Positions 51,701-61,839 of a DNA stretch of 64,000 bases are shown piece after piece; the stretch's first letter is position 1; each line of letters opens with the position of its first letter. The notes under the pieces are model-generated. The model saw nothing but the letters and a program-made list of their open reading frames with translations. It did not search any database and was not told where the DNA came from. A program made the position numbers and the translations under genes. This stretch comes from Isochrysis galbana (Eukaryota; Haptophyta; Isochrysidales; Isochrysidaceae): positions 1,872,388 through 1,936,387 of the forward strand of contig CM030935.1 in assembly GCA_018136815.1 (NCBI GenBank). Reading direction: 5' to 3'.

Positions 51701-52450
51701 ACTATATTTAAAAAGATAGGGTCATGGAGCGCGCGCCGCTCGCCGCTCCCCTCCTCTCTTGCCGCCACCCCCGCCGCGACGGACAAGCTCGACGACTCGC
51801 ACTCGAAGCGCCCAAGAGCGGGCGCCCCCCCGACCCAGGTGCGCACGAGACTCGTCCCGTGCCGACCCCGGACAGCCGAGCACCAGCAAGGCCACCATGC
51901 CAAGCATGGCGCATGGCCAACACAGCCCTCAACTCCTCCCATCCACCCAAGGCCACAGCCCGCAGCTAGATTAGAATGAGTTGAGTTGTTGAGTTGAGTA
52001 GTTGGAATTCGCCCCTTCTCCGCGCTCTCTCTCCCCTCTCCTGCGGCACGCGCGATGGCGCGCCTGCGACAGGCCTGCAGCTGCCCCTAGCGACCCCTGG
52101 AGGCTCCTGGAGGCCAGCTCAGGGGCAGAGGAGGCCGGGGCTGGGCACTGGCCTATCCTGCCTCTCCCTCGCTGGCGCTCCTAGGCCTCAGGGGCCCCCA
52201 CTCTGCACCTGTCTGCCTGTCGACCAGGGGGGGAGGGGGGGTCGGAGCAATGGGCTGGCGGCACGACAGGCCAGGACGCGCGAGGCAGGCGAGCCTACCA
52301 GTGAGAGAATGGGTCAGCATTGCAGTCTGCTCTTGGCAAGCCATCAGGCATGCCAGGAGCATGGGTGGTTCCTCCCCCATGGCAGGGGAGGAGTGGAGAG
52401 AGGGGGGGCTCGTGCCCCCCCATTGGCGAACTAAGTATAAACTTAGTTGG
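51700..52450 (-). repeat. Dispersed repeat R, long inverted copy with hairpin motif
   Basis: On the minus strand this reads, from 52450, the palindrome AACTAAGTTTATACTTAGTT and then the same body as 37577-38040. It ends with CGCCATCGCGCGTGCCGCAG GAGAGG (near 52030), which is also the start of copy 2 at 17727. A reversed hairpin motif (AAAAAGATAGGGTCATGGAG CGCGCG) lies at 51710-51740. To the right, 52456-52503 matches 2568-2615. Confidence 0.78.
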
Positions 52451-52503
52451 ACTATGGACATTTGATGGCTCAACTTGCGTCTGTCCCATATTCGACGGAA
52501 CGT

Positions 52504-53047
52504 GCGTGACCTTGCAGGTGTCAGCAACCCTTAATCATGAATGATGAATGAATGCGAACGCTCGCTTCAATTGTGTTTTAATCCACCGACATCTGTGAGC
52601 GCCTAAACGTGAGTTCCTTACTGCTTCTTGCTACTACTGCTTCACTCATTGGGGAGCTTAGCTTAGGGGCACGCACAATGCACAACCATCCTTATTCACC
52701 ATGCTCACTACAAAACCTACAGCGTAATTGGACATGCGTCATCCCTTGCATCACACATCGCCGACATCACGTGCACGCGCCCAACGCAGCTGGTGGCGCC
52801 CTCTCAATGAAATTAGGTCCCAATAAAAGGCCAAGTGAAGTGAGTTTTTTAGTGCTCATCAGGGCACAGCCATATTCGTCCGTGGACAACGTAGATAGCC
52901 GGAATGCAGGCGCATGCACATACCTCGCCGCCATCATCTGTGCGCATGGACAATACACCAAATGCCCCAACAAGGACAGCTCGCGCACGCGCGGCAGAAG
53001 CTTCTGAGTTGTGAAACGGCCTTGGACAGTGGATTCTCTTGGCAGCG
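52504..53047. other. Intergenic, no gene
   Basis: Short overlapping frames only, without a domain. It separates repeat R from the 3' end of the SDR gene. Confidence 0.4.
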
Positions 53048-54142
53048 CTACGCCTTCTTATGCTTGGCGGCAGTTGCACCAGCGACGTAGGCACGTAAGT
53101 CATCAGCGACACCCTCCGGATAGGAAAATGGCGGTGCCATGCCGACGCGCTCATAGGCGTCCTTGCGGAAGTAGAAGTCTGCGCCATTCATGAAGAAGAG
53201 AGCCGCAGGCGTCAACTGAACCAGGAAGCGAATCGGCGAGTAGCCCGTTCTAAGGCATCGCAGGGTGAGGTTGTCGAGAAGCCAGGCAAATACGCACAGC
53301 ACGTACGCAACAAAGAAAGGGAGCTGCATTGGGTAGCCCGCCGCGAAGGGTTCCTGCCGGCAAGAAATCATAAGTTTTCGTAGGTCTCTGAACATCGCGT
53401 GGGCGTCACCCACCCGCAGCGCGGTGCCCGCTACCGCCTCGGTTGGTACGGCGTCGTGGCGCGACTCGGCGGCAAGGCGCGCTGGCAAGGCGGCAAACAG
53501 CGCAGCAAGGTTCTTGACGTACACAACCGTGAAAACCACAGCGCAGCTGCCGAAATTCGGTGCAGGCTTGGGATCAAGCAGGAGCTCCTTGCTTGGTAGC
53601 CCGTCACCGGGCCCAAACACTACATGGGGTCGGACCGCGACTGTGCGTAGCTCGGGCGAGTTGGCATCAAGCACAAGCCGCTCGGCTTCGGCCTTGGTGC
53701 GTCCGTAGGCGCATAGCTGTCCGGTGCCTTTCTCGATGAGATCTGCCCTCCCCCAGACACCATCGAGTGTGACGGTGACTGATGATGCGTAAATTAACCG
53801 ACCGATTTTCTCCGCGCGGCATACATCGATGATGGCTGCGGTGCCGCCCACATTGACAGCGCGGATGCGGGCGTCGTGCACCCAGCCCGAGCGCAGATCG
53901 ACCTCTCCCGCCAGATGAATCACCGCATCACATCCAGCTAGAGCGGCGCGCAGCTTCACTCTGTCGGTCACGTCGGCCTGTGCAAATTTGCAGTCAGCAC
54001 TATCCCAGAAGGAGATGAGCTCTTGCGGCGCAGCCACGTCAATCGGGCGAACAGCGCAGCCGCGTGAGAGCAGCGCTTCCACCACGTGGCGTCCAATGAA
54101 GCCGGCTGCCCCAGTCACGCCAACCAGCTCAACAAGCGACAT
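53048..54142 (-). CDS. 3beta-hydroxysteroid dehydrogenase-like SDR, ER membrane
   Basis: A 364-codon intronless ORF starting MSLVELVGVTGAAGFIGRHV. The Rossmann motif TGAAGFIG binds NAD(P). IHLAGEVD, LIYASSVTVT and the catalytic pair Tyr-x-x-x-Lys in AYGRTKAEAE follow, then VRPHVVFGPGD. This is the extended SDR pattern of the 3beta-HSD/sterol-4-carboxylate-decarboxylase group, which oxidises hydroxyl groups on sterols and related lipids. A hydrophobic segment (LPFFVAYVLCVFAWLL, about residues 275-292) and a second (FLVQLTPAALFFMNGADFYF) suggest membrane attachment. The last residues, KHKKA, fit a KxKxx ER-retrieval signal. Sterol or other lipid metabolism at the ER is the likely setting; the substrate cannot be read. 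Confidence 0.85.
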   Translation of the reverse strand: MSLVELVGVTGAAGFIGRHVVEALLSRGCAVRPIDVAAPQELISFWDSADCKFAQADVTDRVKLRAALAGCDAVIHLAGEVDLRSGWVHDARIRAVNVGGTAAIIDVCRAEKIGRLIYASSVTVTLDGVWGRADLIEKGTGQLCAYGRTKAEAERLVLDANSPELRTVAVRPHVVFGPGDGLPSKELLLDPKPAPNFGSCAVVFTVVYVKNLAALFAALPARLAAESRHDAVPTEAVAGTALRVGDAHAMFRDLRKLMISCRQEPFAAGYPMQLPFFVAYVLCVFAWLLDNLTLRCLRTGYSPIRFLVQLTPAALFFMNGADFYFRKDAYERVGMAPPFSYPEGVADDLRAYVAGATAAKHKKA

Positions 54143-54572
54143 CTCAAGTCTTGGGAGGGAAGGTAGCAGAAGGGAAATTGAGGGAAGGCGAGGGAGGCAG
54201 AGAGAGGCAGAGAAGGAGACAGTAGAGCACAGCCGCCGGCGATCGCCGTTACCGTCGGCGCTGAACCATCGGAATACCGGCCGACGACAGGTTCATCAAG
54301 TCCGCTCAACAATAACTACTACCCTAGAGTCTAGTAGAACTAGAGTAGGAATTGCTCGGTGATTCCTCAGGTACAGACGCTGCAGGGGCCAGAGGAGGAG
54401 GAAGATGAGGAGAAAGAGGAGGGGGGGGGGGGGGGGGGTAGGGAAACGAGGAGGAGTAGGAGGAAGACGACGACGACGATGAGGAGGACATCAACAGGGC
54501 ACGTAGCCCACTTGCGTCTAGCGTCTAGGAGAAGCAAGCCATGGACGGAGGCCATCTCCACCTCCATCTATC
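54143..54572. other. Intergenic, low complexity
   Basis: GA-rich sequence, with a G-run at 54421-54439. No gene here. Confidence 0.4.
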
Positions 54573-54740
54573 GACCTGACCGACGAAAACGAAGCGGTGG
54601 ACCTGAGCGATGGCTCGGTGGGTCTTTCGGTACCCAAGAAGGCGGACGCGACGGACGGCCTCGATCTGACCGACGAGAGCAAGTCTGCCAACCCGTTCGC
54701 CCCCGGCGGAGCTTACCGAGACGGGATCGATGCTGCGTGA
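54573..54740 (+). CDS. Possible orphan 3' exon, acidic
   Basis: A frame that has no Met reads DLTDENEAVDLSDGSVGLSV, then PKKADATDGLDLTDESKSAN, and ends RDGIDAA at a TGA at 54738-54740. Third codon positions are G or C almost throughout and the DLTDE phrase is repeated, which looks like real coding sequence. A stop lies about 45 bases before it in the same frame, so it could be a terminal exon with an acceptor nearby or a fragment of a lost gene. No upstream exon could be found. Confidence 0.3.
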   Translation, partial: DLTDENEAVDLSDGSVGLSVPKKADATDGLDLTDESKSANPFAPGGAYRDGIDAA

Positions 54741-55176
54741 TGCTAGTTGGTTCCCTTCCGTCGCTCATCAGTGGGAGCCGACAGAAAGGGTGGAAGAGGG
54801 AGCGTGCCCTCCCGCCCCCCCCTATCTGTAACTAAGTCTTAACACTAAACTTAGAACTTAGTTGTTAGTTGACGAGATGGGAACAAGGCTAAAGAAGGTG
54901 ACGAGGTGCTAATTCATAGATCATGGGCACGTGGCACGTAGAGGGAGCCCCACTCACCTGCCGTTGGCCATAGCCACGACTGAAAGTATTTACGGGTCAA
55001 AGCCAAAATTTGGAAACGACACAGGACGCAGCCCACGATAACGGCTTCACCAAGGCAGCAACCGCTTCATCACCGGGAGCGTGCACCTAATCTACAATGC
55101 GGCTCGTCTGTCACTCGTCTTGCCAAATCCGGCCATCAGCTTCCCGTTCTCATTCCCATGTCGGTGACCCAAAACA
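54741..55176. other. Intergenic, no gene
   Basis: Contains a degenerate relative of the AACTAAGT palindrome (AACTAAGTCTTAACAC ... CTTAGAACTTAGTT, 54831-54862), the end mark of repeat R. No coding frame. Confidence 0.4.
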
Positions 55177-58100
55177 TCACGCCGCCGGCGAGAGAATCGG
55201 GTCCACGAGTGCGCCTACATCAACAAACAAACAACCCTGATCGAGTGCCCCAACCTCTGTGAGGTCCTCCAGCCGCTCGGTGACGGCCTTAGCCATCTGT
55301 GTGCTTGCCATGCCTACGCTCTGAGCGATTGCGTGATCCTCCAACCTGCTGTCGGCATGACGCACGAGCTCGCAAAAGATCCCAAAATTGATCTGCGCCT
55401 TGGAGCGTCGGTAGCTAGCGAGCGTGCGCAGAACCGAGCCGTGGCGCGTCCCGGACGATGGGTCAAGCTCCACCATGGAACACCGTGCACAAGGCCCAAC
55501 TACGCGCAACTCGATCGGTGCCTCGACAGAACGCGGGCTGGTGAGGCGCAAGGCATTCCAGCCATCCTCGGGCCCGTGGCCAGGATTGAGAGGTAAGTTC
55601 AAAGTGCCGCCAAGTGGCTCCACCACCATGTTTGGGCGGAAGCTCGCCGCTGCTACGGCCTTCTCCCCCGACCGGAGGAGCTCACCGTTAAGCGTATCCA
55701 CTGCCGTCTGCGACACAAGGAGAAGCGGCGCGTCGTTGGCAAAGCCAATGGAGCCGGACGGCTCGCCGCCGCCCCTTGCCAGTTCGTCGGGGCTTGCACG
55801 ACGACGTGCGCGCGTCGTTGCTATCACGCTACGTCGACCGTCGGCGGCCCGGACCAATCTACATGGCACTCCGACCGCCTGTTCGAACCATTTATTAGTT
55901 TCAACGTCGCCAACGGCCCGCCCGTAGCATTCCTCGCCACAAAGGGTGAGAGGCTCTTCATCCATGCCCGCCTGCATGGGCTGAAGCGAAGGGCCCTGCC
56001 CATTGCTTTGATCATCAGAGACATGGGTACCATCGCTGCGCTCGTCGGCGATTGCGTCGCTAGATTCATCGGTGCCCTCGCCGTGCTCTCCACCATTCGG
56101 CGACACTGCGCTTCCCTCTGGGCGACGCATGGCTTGTCGCAAGCTGATCTCGAGGTCTGACAGCCCGGGTGCACTCACTCTCAAAACCATTTGGTCCAAG
56201 TCGACTGTGGGGCGGATGAGGGCGATCCGTGGATAAGCAGTGGAGCGAAGCAATACTCCCGATGGACCAGCCAACGCCCACTCGCGGTCATAGAGTAGAC
56301 GGCCGTTGCTACAGTCAAGAGGCCACCGCGACACGCGCATGCCGCCGCAAGACTTGATGGGATGTACATAGATGGCTGTCAATCGAAAGAGCGAGGGACT
56401 GGGTATCGCGCTCGATTGCCTCTCCTCACCATCCTGCACGCTTGGTCCATGCAAGACGCCGTGCGACAGGTCGGCGACCAAAGGCCGTGCAAAGATCACG
56501 TCCGGCTCGCGCGTTATCGAATGCGTATACCTCATCGCATCTCGTGCCAACTTGGCACGCGCGGCCCTGTCTGCGGGCACAAGCACGAATGTCTTCTCGA
56601 TGAAACACACAAGATGATCCACGTCCTCCCAAGTAGAGTCCTTGCCGAGCGAGGCCCGTACCACTCCGGTTGGCCGGCCATTAAGCAAGTCCAGGTGGTC
56701 ACCACATTGCTTGCCGGCTGCCACTGCAGCCAGGACATCGGCTTCCGTCATGTTGAGAAGTGCCTGGCAGCCGCCCGGGTTGCAACAGCATCCAGTGCGA
56801 AGCTGGATGGGTGGACGATTGAGCGATGCCAGCTTACCAACCTCAGCATATCCAACGTAAGAGCCATCGTACCGCAGCACATTGAAGGCGACAGTGGGTC
56901 CGCTGAGCCGCGACGGAGCACTACAAACGCCCTCGGTAGTCGCCTTGTGGTCACGGCCGCGGCCCTTCCAATTGCCATAGATCTCAACGACGGGGACACC
57001 TGTCGCATGCCTGAGCGACGCCAGCCGAGCCACTAGTTCCTCAGCAAGGACGCCAGCGTGTCTTGCCACAGCGCGTGACCCACCCACCCTTCGAAGCTCC
57101 TCGAAGCCGTGTTGGAGCCACGAGATGCCAAGAAAGTGTAGGGTCCCATCCACCAGGGCCTCGGCCACTTGGACCTTGGGCGGATTGAAGAAACGGGCGG
57201 GGCCAAGGGCGGAGCTTGACGCGGCGCCTCCAGGCTGCTCTGCGGGTCGTACTATTGTTATATTCGCTGTAGCAGAAGACGACGAGAGTGCGCTGGCGCT
57301 GGGATGTGACTGCTGCACGACATTCCAAGAGGATCGAATGGGCCGAGGCAAGGCTGCCGCAACGGCGCCGCCCCCGAAATACGCATGCGAAAGATCTTTG
57401 CGCAGCAGCCGTAAGGCATCGCGCCTCACCAATAATGCCCCCAACCCTGTTGGAACGCCAAACATCTTGTAGAAAGAGACGGCACAGAAAGCAGCACCGG
57501 TTGAAGGCATGTCTAGTTCGCCGGTTGCGGCCGCTTTGGCACCATCAACAAGGACCCACCACCGAGTTGAGGATGTCCCTGGCAGGGCGTCCTTGCCAGC
57601 ACTCACCCGCGAGAGGGAATGTGCGATGCTGGCCGAGTCGGTCCTATCGCCCGTCAAGTTGCACTCGGCTGTGACGACCGCTAGACTGTGGCGCACCAAC
57701 ACTTGCAAATGCGAGGCTCGTGCCGAGGTTGGAGCCCCCTCTGCAGCGAGTTGAGCATAATCACGGGAGCTCCCAGCACAGAGGCAGAGTGCGCCCTTTG
57801 CTCCGGCCGGCCCACGCATCCCCATGACAGACGTGTGACACGACTCAGGTAGGATGAGCGTCGAGCCCTCTCCAAAGGGGAACACTTCTGCAACGAGCCG
57901 TAGGGCAGCGGTCGTGCCTGAGGTCCACACACACTCCCAATCCGTCGCGTGAGAGCCGCAGAAGTGCGCGAGCACGAGTGCACGGGCGTGCTCCATCTGC
58001 GCAGCGGTCGCACTGGCGGCCGGCCCGCTCGAGTGCGGGTTAGCGAGTACTGTGGCGCTGGCGTGTCGAGCGAGCGCCTGGAGCTGGGAGGCAAGCGGAA

Positions 58101-58392
58101 GGGCGGCGCCTGCGTAGTCCAAGTAGACTACCCGCTCGTTCTCACTTGCTCGCTCGCTCTCGGCTGGCTGTACGAGCTGCGGTAGCTCATCCGGCCGCCA
58201 CCGTTCGACGTGCCCGCCAGCTGAGCGGCCGTAGCCGTAGGCGTGGCCGGCACGGGAGAGGAAGATGCGCTTGCGCCGTGTACGCTCCGTATCTCTCGAC
58301 CGCCGCCGCTGACGCGCACGAGCAAGCAGCCAGCCGGCGGCAGCGAGCGCGGATGCGGCGAGCAACGCGCGTGGTAGGCCGCTCCGTCCCAT
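55177..58392 (-). CDS. MOCOS: Molybdenum cofactor sulfurase (NifS-like + MOSC), N-terminal anchor
   Basis: An intronless ORF. The upstream 74 codons translate a C-run tract, so the start taken is the Met at 58392 (MGRSGLPRALLAASALAAAG), giving 1071 residues. A hydrophobic segment (residues 8-24) followed by RARQRRR looks like a signal anchor. The aminotransferase-V domain follows: YLDYAGAALP, WTSGTTAALRLV, VLVDGAKAAATG, and SFYKMFG, whose Lys holds PLP. The sulfur-carrying Cys is in LRTGCCCNPGGC, as in plant ABA3. The MOSC N-terminal barrel (AIYVHPIKSCGG, LYDREWALAG) and MOSC domain (APLLLVSQTAVDTLN, MVVEPLGG, GPCARCSMVELD) complete the enzyme. It turns molybdenum cofactor into the sulfurated form needed by xanthine dehydrogenase and aldehyde oxidase. 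It is unusually long for the family because of acidic and Ser-rich insertions in the MOSC part. It faces away from the hydroxypyruvate isomerase gene. Confidence 0.9.
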   Translation of the reverse strand: MGRSGLPRALLAASALAAAGWLLARARQRRRSRDTERTRRKRIFLSRAGHAYGYGRSAGGHVERWRPDELPQLVQPAESERASENERVVYLDYAGAALPLASQLQALARHASATVLANPHSSGPAASATAAQMEHARALVLAHFCGSHATDWECVWTSGTTAALRLVAEVFPFGEGSTLILPESCHTSVMGMRGPAGAKGALCLCAGSSRDYAQLAAEGAPTSARASHLQVLVRHSLAVVTAECNLTGDRTDSASIAHSLSRVSAGKDALPGTSSTRWWVLVDGAKAAATGELDMPSTGAAFCAVSFYKMFGVPTGLGALLVRRDALRLLRKDLSHAYFGGGAVAAALPRPIRSSWNVVQQSHPSASALSSSSATANITIVRPAEQPGGAASSSALGPARFFNPPKVQVAEALVDGTLHFLGISWLQHGFEELRRVGGSRAVARHAGVLAEELVARLASLRHATGVPVVEIYGNWKGRGRDHKATTEGVCSAPSRLSGPTVAFNVLRYDGSYVGYAEVGKLASLNRPPIQLRTGCCCNPGGCQALLNMTEADVLAAVAAGKQCGDHLDLLNGRPTGVVRASLGKDSTWEDVDHLVCFIEKTFVLVPADRAARAKLARDAMRYTHSITREPDVIFARPLVADLSHGVLHGPSVQDGEERQSSAIPSPSLFRLTAIYVHPIKSCGGMRVSRWPLDCSNGRLLYDREWALAGPSGVLLRSTAYPRIALIRPTVDLDQMVLRVSAPGLSDLEISLRQAMRRPEGSAVSPNGGEHGEGTDESSDAIADERSDGTHVSDDQSNGQGPSLQPMQAGMDEEPLTLCGEECYGRAVGDVETNKWFEQAVGVPCRLVRAADGRRSVIATTRARRRASPDELARGGGEPSGSIGFANDAPLLLVSQTAVDTLNGELLRSGEKAVAAASFRPNMVVEPLGGTLNLPLNPGHGPEDGWNALRLTSPRSVEAPIELRVVGPCARCSMVELDPSSGTRHGSVLRTLASYRRSKAQINFGIFCELVRHADSRLEDHAIAQSVGMASTQMAKAVTERLEDLTEVGALDQGCLFVDVGALVDPILSPAA

Positions 58393-59195
58393 CGCCACGC
58401 TGGCTCTCCCTCGCTCCCCCTTTGCACCCCCCCCCCCTCCCCTTCTTCCCCTTTCCCCCCTTTCCCTTCTACTTCTCCCCCCCCCCCCCCCCCCCACTCC
58501 CCCCCCCCCCCCCCCCCCTCCCTCCCTCCCTCCCCCCCTCCCGCCCTCCCGGCAGCCCGCGCGGAGAGCATCATCAGGGGGGGGAAAGACTTCTTTTGTA
58601 GAGATTCGAGTCAACCTTACCAGCGGCGGAGCCTCCGTGCCCGGGGGGGGGGGGGCGGGGGGGGAGAGGGGGTCTGATGAATGGCGAGAGATCAGAAGAA
58701 AGAGAGAGGTGGGGGGGGGAGGGGGGAGGAAACGAGCCCGCGTGGTTTCATTGGAAGGCTGAAACCCAAAAGCTAAAGAAAGGGCGACCTACGTCTTCTT
58801 CTTTCCGAGAGAGCAGAAGAAGAAGGGAGGGTTTAGCACGACGGGCGGGGGGTTGTTCCACTAGAAGTCTGACACTCAAAAATTTAAGGAAGGGCGACCT
58901 ACATCTTCGTCTTTCCAACTTTTTGTCGAGGGTTCAAAATAGAGTTTTCACGTCTTTTTTGGCACGAGGCCCGATATTCTTTACTTTATGCCCGCACTTT
59001 CACAGCTCCTCTCGCTATCTCTCTCTCCTCTCTATTGTGGCGCCTCGCCGGCGGCGCCACGCTGCGCCTTGGACATACCTCGCACAGCTCGCCCACTTCC
59101 CTCTTCTCTCTTCGCCACAGCCTCCCTTGCAGGTCGACACACAGAGAGCGGGCACAGTCAATAAGGCCGAAGAAGGCTCGAGAGCGGCTCCAGCG
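58393..59195. promoter_or_regulatory. Divergent promoter region with homopolymer tract and direct repeat
   Basis: 58420-58560 is a C-rich tract with long C-runs just upstream of MOCOS (G-rich on its coding strand). A direct repeat of about 48 bases (AAGGGCGACCTAC plus TCTTC-TCTTTCC) occurs near 58759 and 58869. The region serves both MOCOS (minus) and the isomerase (plus). Confidence 0.4.
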
Positions 59196-60301
59196 ATGGT
59201 CCGGCTTGCAGCAAATCTGACGATGCTGTACGCACAGCTTATGGCCTGACATGCTGCCACTCACGCCTTCTGAATGAAACCCTCTGCCTAGCATGCTGCC
59301 ACTCACGCCTTGTGATTGAAATCCTCTGTCTGGCATGCTGCCGCTCATACCTTCTGATTAAAATCCTCTCACTTCTCGTGACTGTCCTCTCTCTCAGCTT
59401 TCCAAAGGTGTCCTACTTGGAACGATTCGGCTTGGCGGCGAGCTGCGGTTTCCGAGCAGTGGAATCTCTCTTCCCGTACGATGCTGCCTCGGCGGATGCC
59501 GTCGCCGTTGAGCTACGCAACCACGACTTGCAGCAGGTTCTGGTAAATGCTCCGCCAGGAGATTGGGCAAACGGTGACCGGGGCATTGGCGGGATCGCAA
59601 GTCGGGAAGCTGAACACGAGGCAAGCGTCAGTCGGGCAATGGCCTACGCGAAGACAATAGGGTGCCCACGTATTCACGTTTTGGCAGGACTGAAGGCCCA
59701 GGGAGCGACCGAAGACACTTTCATCGCTCGTCTACGTGCGTTGGCCCCTGTAGCCGAGGTATCTGGCATACGCCTGTGTGTGGAGGCATTAAACTCTCAT
59801 GACGTGCCTGACTACTTGATCCCAACACAAGAGGATGCTGCGAGGATTGTTGATGCCGTTGGGCATCCAGGGTGCGGCTTGCAGTTTGACCTCTACCATC
59901 TGCAGATGATGAAGGGAGTCTGGCCGAACGAGAGTGTGCGGGAGGCCATTAACAAGTTCGGGCCGATTGCAGCTCATGTTCAGATCGCAGGTAATGGCCA
60001 ATGATGAGGTTTCGTGTGAAGGCGTGTACCTAGATAGCCTCAAGCTGCTAATGAACTCCCCACCGTGCGTCACCTACACTCGAGTGGCTGCACATGTCTA
60101 ACATGCACACCGACGGCCGCTTTAGGACCCAATGGACGTCACGAGCCGGACGAGGCTGCTGCGGTCGCTATGCTTGACCTCCTTGAACAGTCGGGATACA
60201 CTGGGCACGTTGGGTGCGAGTACAAGCCTGTAGCGGATGTAGTGCAAGGACTGGTCTGGGCAAGGAGTTTTGGGATCACCGCACCGGAGCACCATGGTTG
60301 A
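59196..60301 (+). CDS. HYI: Hydroxypyruvate isomerase
   Basis: Three exons: 59196-59243 (MVRLAANLTMLYAQLM), 59408-59990 and 60126-60301, about 268 residues, the usual length. The N-terminal AANLTMLY is the family start. Then come ASCGFRAVESLFPYD, VNAPPGDWANGDRGIGGIAS, IHVLAGLK, LCVEALNSHDVPDYLIPT (metal-binding Glu), LQFDLYHLQMMKG (Asp and His), HVQIAG and GHVGCEYKP (second metal-binding Glu). The enzyme is a TIM barrel of the xylose-isomerase-like group that interconverts hydroxypyruvate and tartronate semialdehyde in the cytosol. The first intron (59244-59407) appears to use a GC donor (ATG|GCCTGA) and consists mostly of three 42-base tandem repeats. The second is GT-AG (GCAG|GTAATG to TTTAG) at phase 1. 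The first junction is less certain than the second. Confidence 0.87.
59244..59376 (+). repeat. 42-bp tandem repeat filling the first HYI intron
   Basis: Units start at 59244, 59286 and 59328. Each reads (GCCTGA/GCCTAG/GTCTGG) CATGCTGCC then CTCA ... CCTCT. The first base pair of each unit is a possible GC or GT splice donor. Confidence 0.85.
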
Positions 60302-60531
60302 GAATTCAATCGTCAACCGAGGCGTCATCCGATGCTTGAAGCGTAAGTATCAGGATATTAAGTGGTAATAGCTTAGTAGCGCGAGTATATGCATCCTTTC
60401 TTGCCTACACGCGCATGCTTGGGCGCCCCATCTTCCGATGCATAGTGTGAGCTGCGCGCGCGCTAGGCTTGCCAACACCGAGGGCGACGGCGGAGGAGGA
60501 GGCGCCGAGGGTGGCGGAAGAGGAGGGGGGG
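60302..60531. other. Intergenic, no gene
   Basis: The 3' flank of the isomerase gene. GC-rich, GA-rich at its right end. No gene seen. Confidence 0.4.
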
Positions 60532-61709
60532 AAAGAGGCTAATATCTATGCTTTATTTTAACAAATTTTTATGGGTCGCGGCGCGGCAAAGGAACGGGAC
60601 TAGCGCGCACACAAGACAGGACTCCCTGCCGCGGCGAGCGCAAGCACCCTTCCCCCTTATGCCACCCAGCTCTTCACTAGCTTACTACCTGCGCTAGCCG
60701 GAGCACCCCTCCCTCCACACTCAAACAACCCCCCACGTCAGGATCCTGTTCTGGTCTCGCAGGCAAGGGGGCCTAATGGGAGGGTGAGGAGCAACTCCTC
60801 AAAGAGGAGCTTTGGGGAAGGAGATGTTTGAGTGGGGGCGCTATACCCTTGCGCTAGGCATGGGCAGCGACGCCGCCTCAAGACATGTCCTCCCTCTGGT
60901 CTTGAGTCGAAATTTTTGGTGTTTGAAACCGAGGGCGAGGGGTTTGTGCTTCTTGGGTTGGTTGTAGTGGGATGAGGGAGTGGGAGATGGAGTGAAGTGT
61001 TGAAAGAGGGCCCAAGGCAGGGCACTGAGTTGTAGGTACTTGTGGCCCACAAGCGTGGGGTGAAAACGGGAAGTGTATCAACATGTGTCTTGAATTGAAA
61101 TTTTTGGTGCTTTGAACAGAGGGCGGGGGGTTCGTGCTGTTTGGGTTGGTTGAAGTGTAAAGGGGGAGTGGGAGAGGGAGTCTAGTGTTGAAAGAGGGCC
61201 CAAGGCAGGGCACTGAGTGATTGGTACTAGTGGCCCACAAGAGTGGGGTGAAGACGAGAATTGTGTCAACAAGTTGGAAAACAGAGGCATGGGGTGCTCT
61301 CCGTATGGGGTTGATGGTTGTGAAGTGCCCTCCCATGTTGGGTGCACTGATGGTAGAGGTTTCCACCATGGGGAGGGCAGCTGAGCTACCCTCCCACATG
61401 AGGTGCTCTTGGGGTGGGAAGAATTCCCACTGTAGGGGGGGGTGGGGGGGTCTCAAAGACCCCCTGCATGATGCGCAGAGCCATGGTGGCAACCTGTTCG
61501 GTGCCAGTGCTCGCCACCCCGCGCGCTTGCGCGGGTGTGGTTTGGATGGGTTGGATGGGCTCTGAGAGGGCTTTCTGACGAGCCGCCTCGGGCGGCGTGG
61601 GGCGTCCCAGGTGGGGCGCGGTGGCGAGGGTCGCCTGGGGCTCGGGAGCGGTCGCGGCACGCTCCATAGTTCAAACTATAACAATAGTTTAAAAAGAGGC
61701 TAATATCTA
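60532..61709. mobile_element. Retroposon-like insertion between 17-bp direct repeats
   Basis: AAAGAGGCTAATATCTA occurs at 60532-60548 and again at 61693-61709, flanking about 1.14 kb. The right end of the insert carries the dispersed hairpin motif (CACGCTCCATAGTTCAAACT ... AATAGTTT). Inside, a unit of about 185 bases (CTTGA-T-GAAATTTTTGGTG ... GGGCCCAAGGCAGGGCACTG ... GGCCCACAAG) is tandemly duplicated at about 60898-61075 and 61082-61265. Minus-strand frames over it are repeats of each other without a known domain. Long, uneven target duplications suggest a target-primed retroposon. Confidence 0.55.
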
Positions 61710-61839
61710 ATATACATCGGCAAACACCCATAAATTCGTTGCTGGACACTATACTAATGAGCGTGAAGGCCGTAATTACAGCATACGAGAAGATGAGGAA
61801 GGGTATCAGTGCTATCGGTCGATTGCGACGTTGTAGTAA

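Noticed and set aside
61386-61667. Minus-strand proline-rich ORFs over 60878-61749 as a possible gene.
   Set aside because: They translate a tandemly duplicated 185-bp unit inside an insertion and have no domain.
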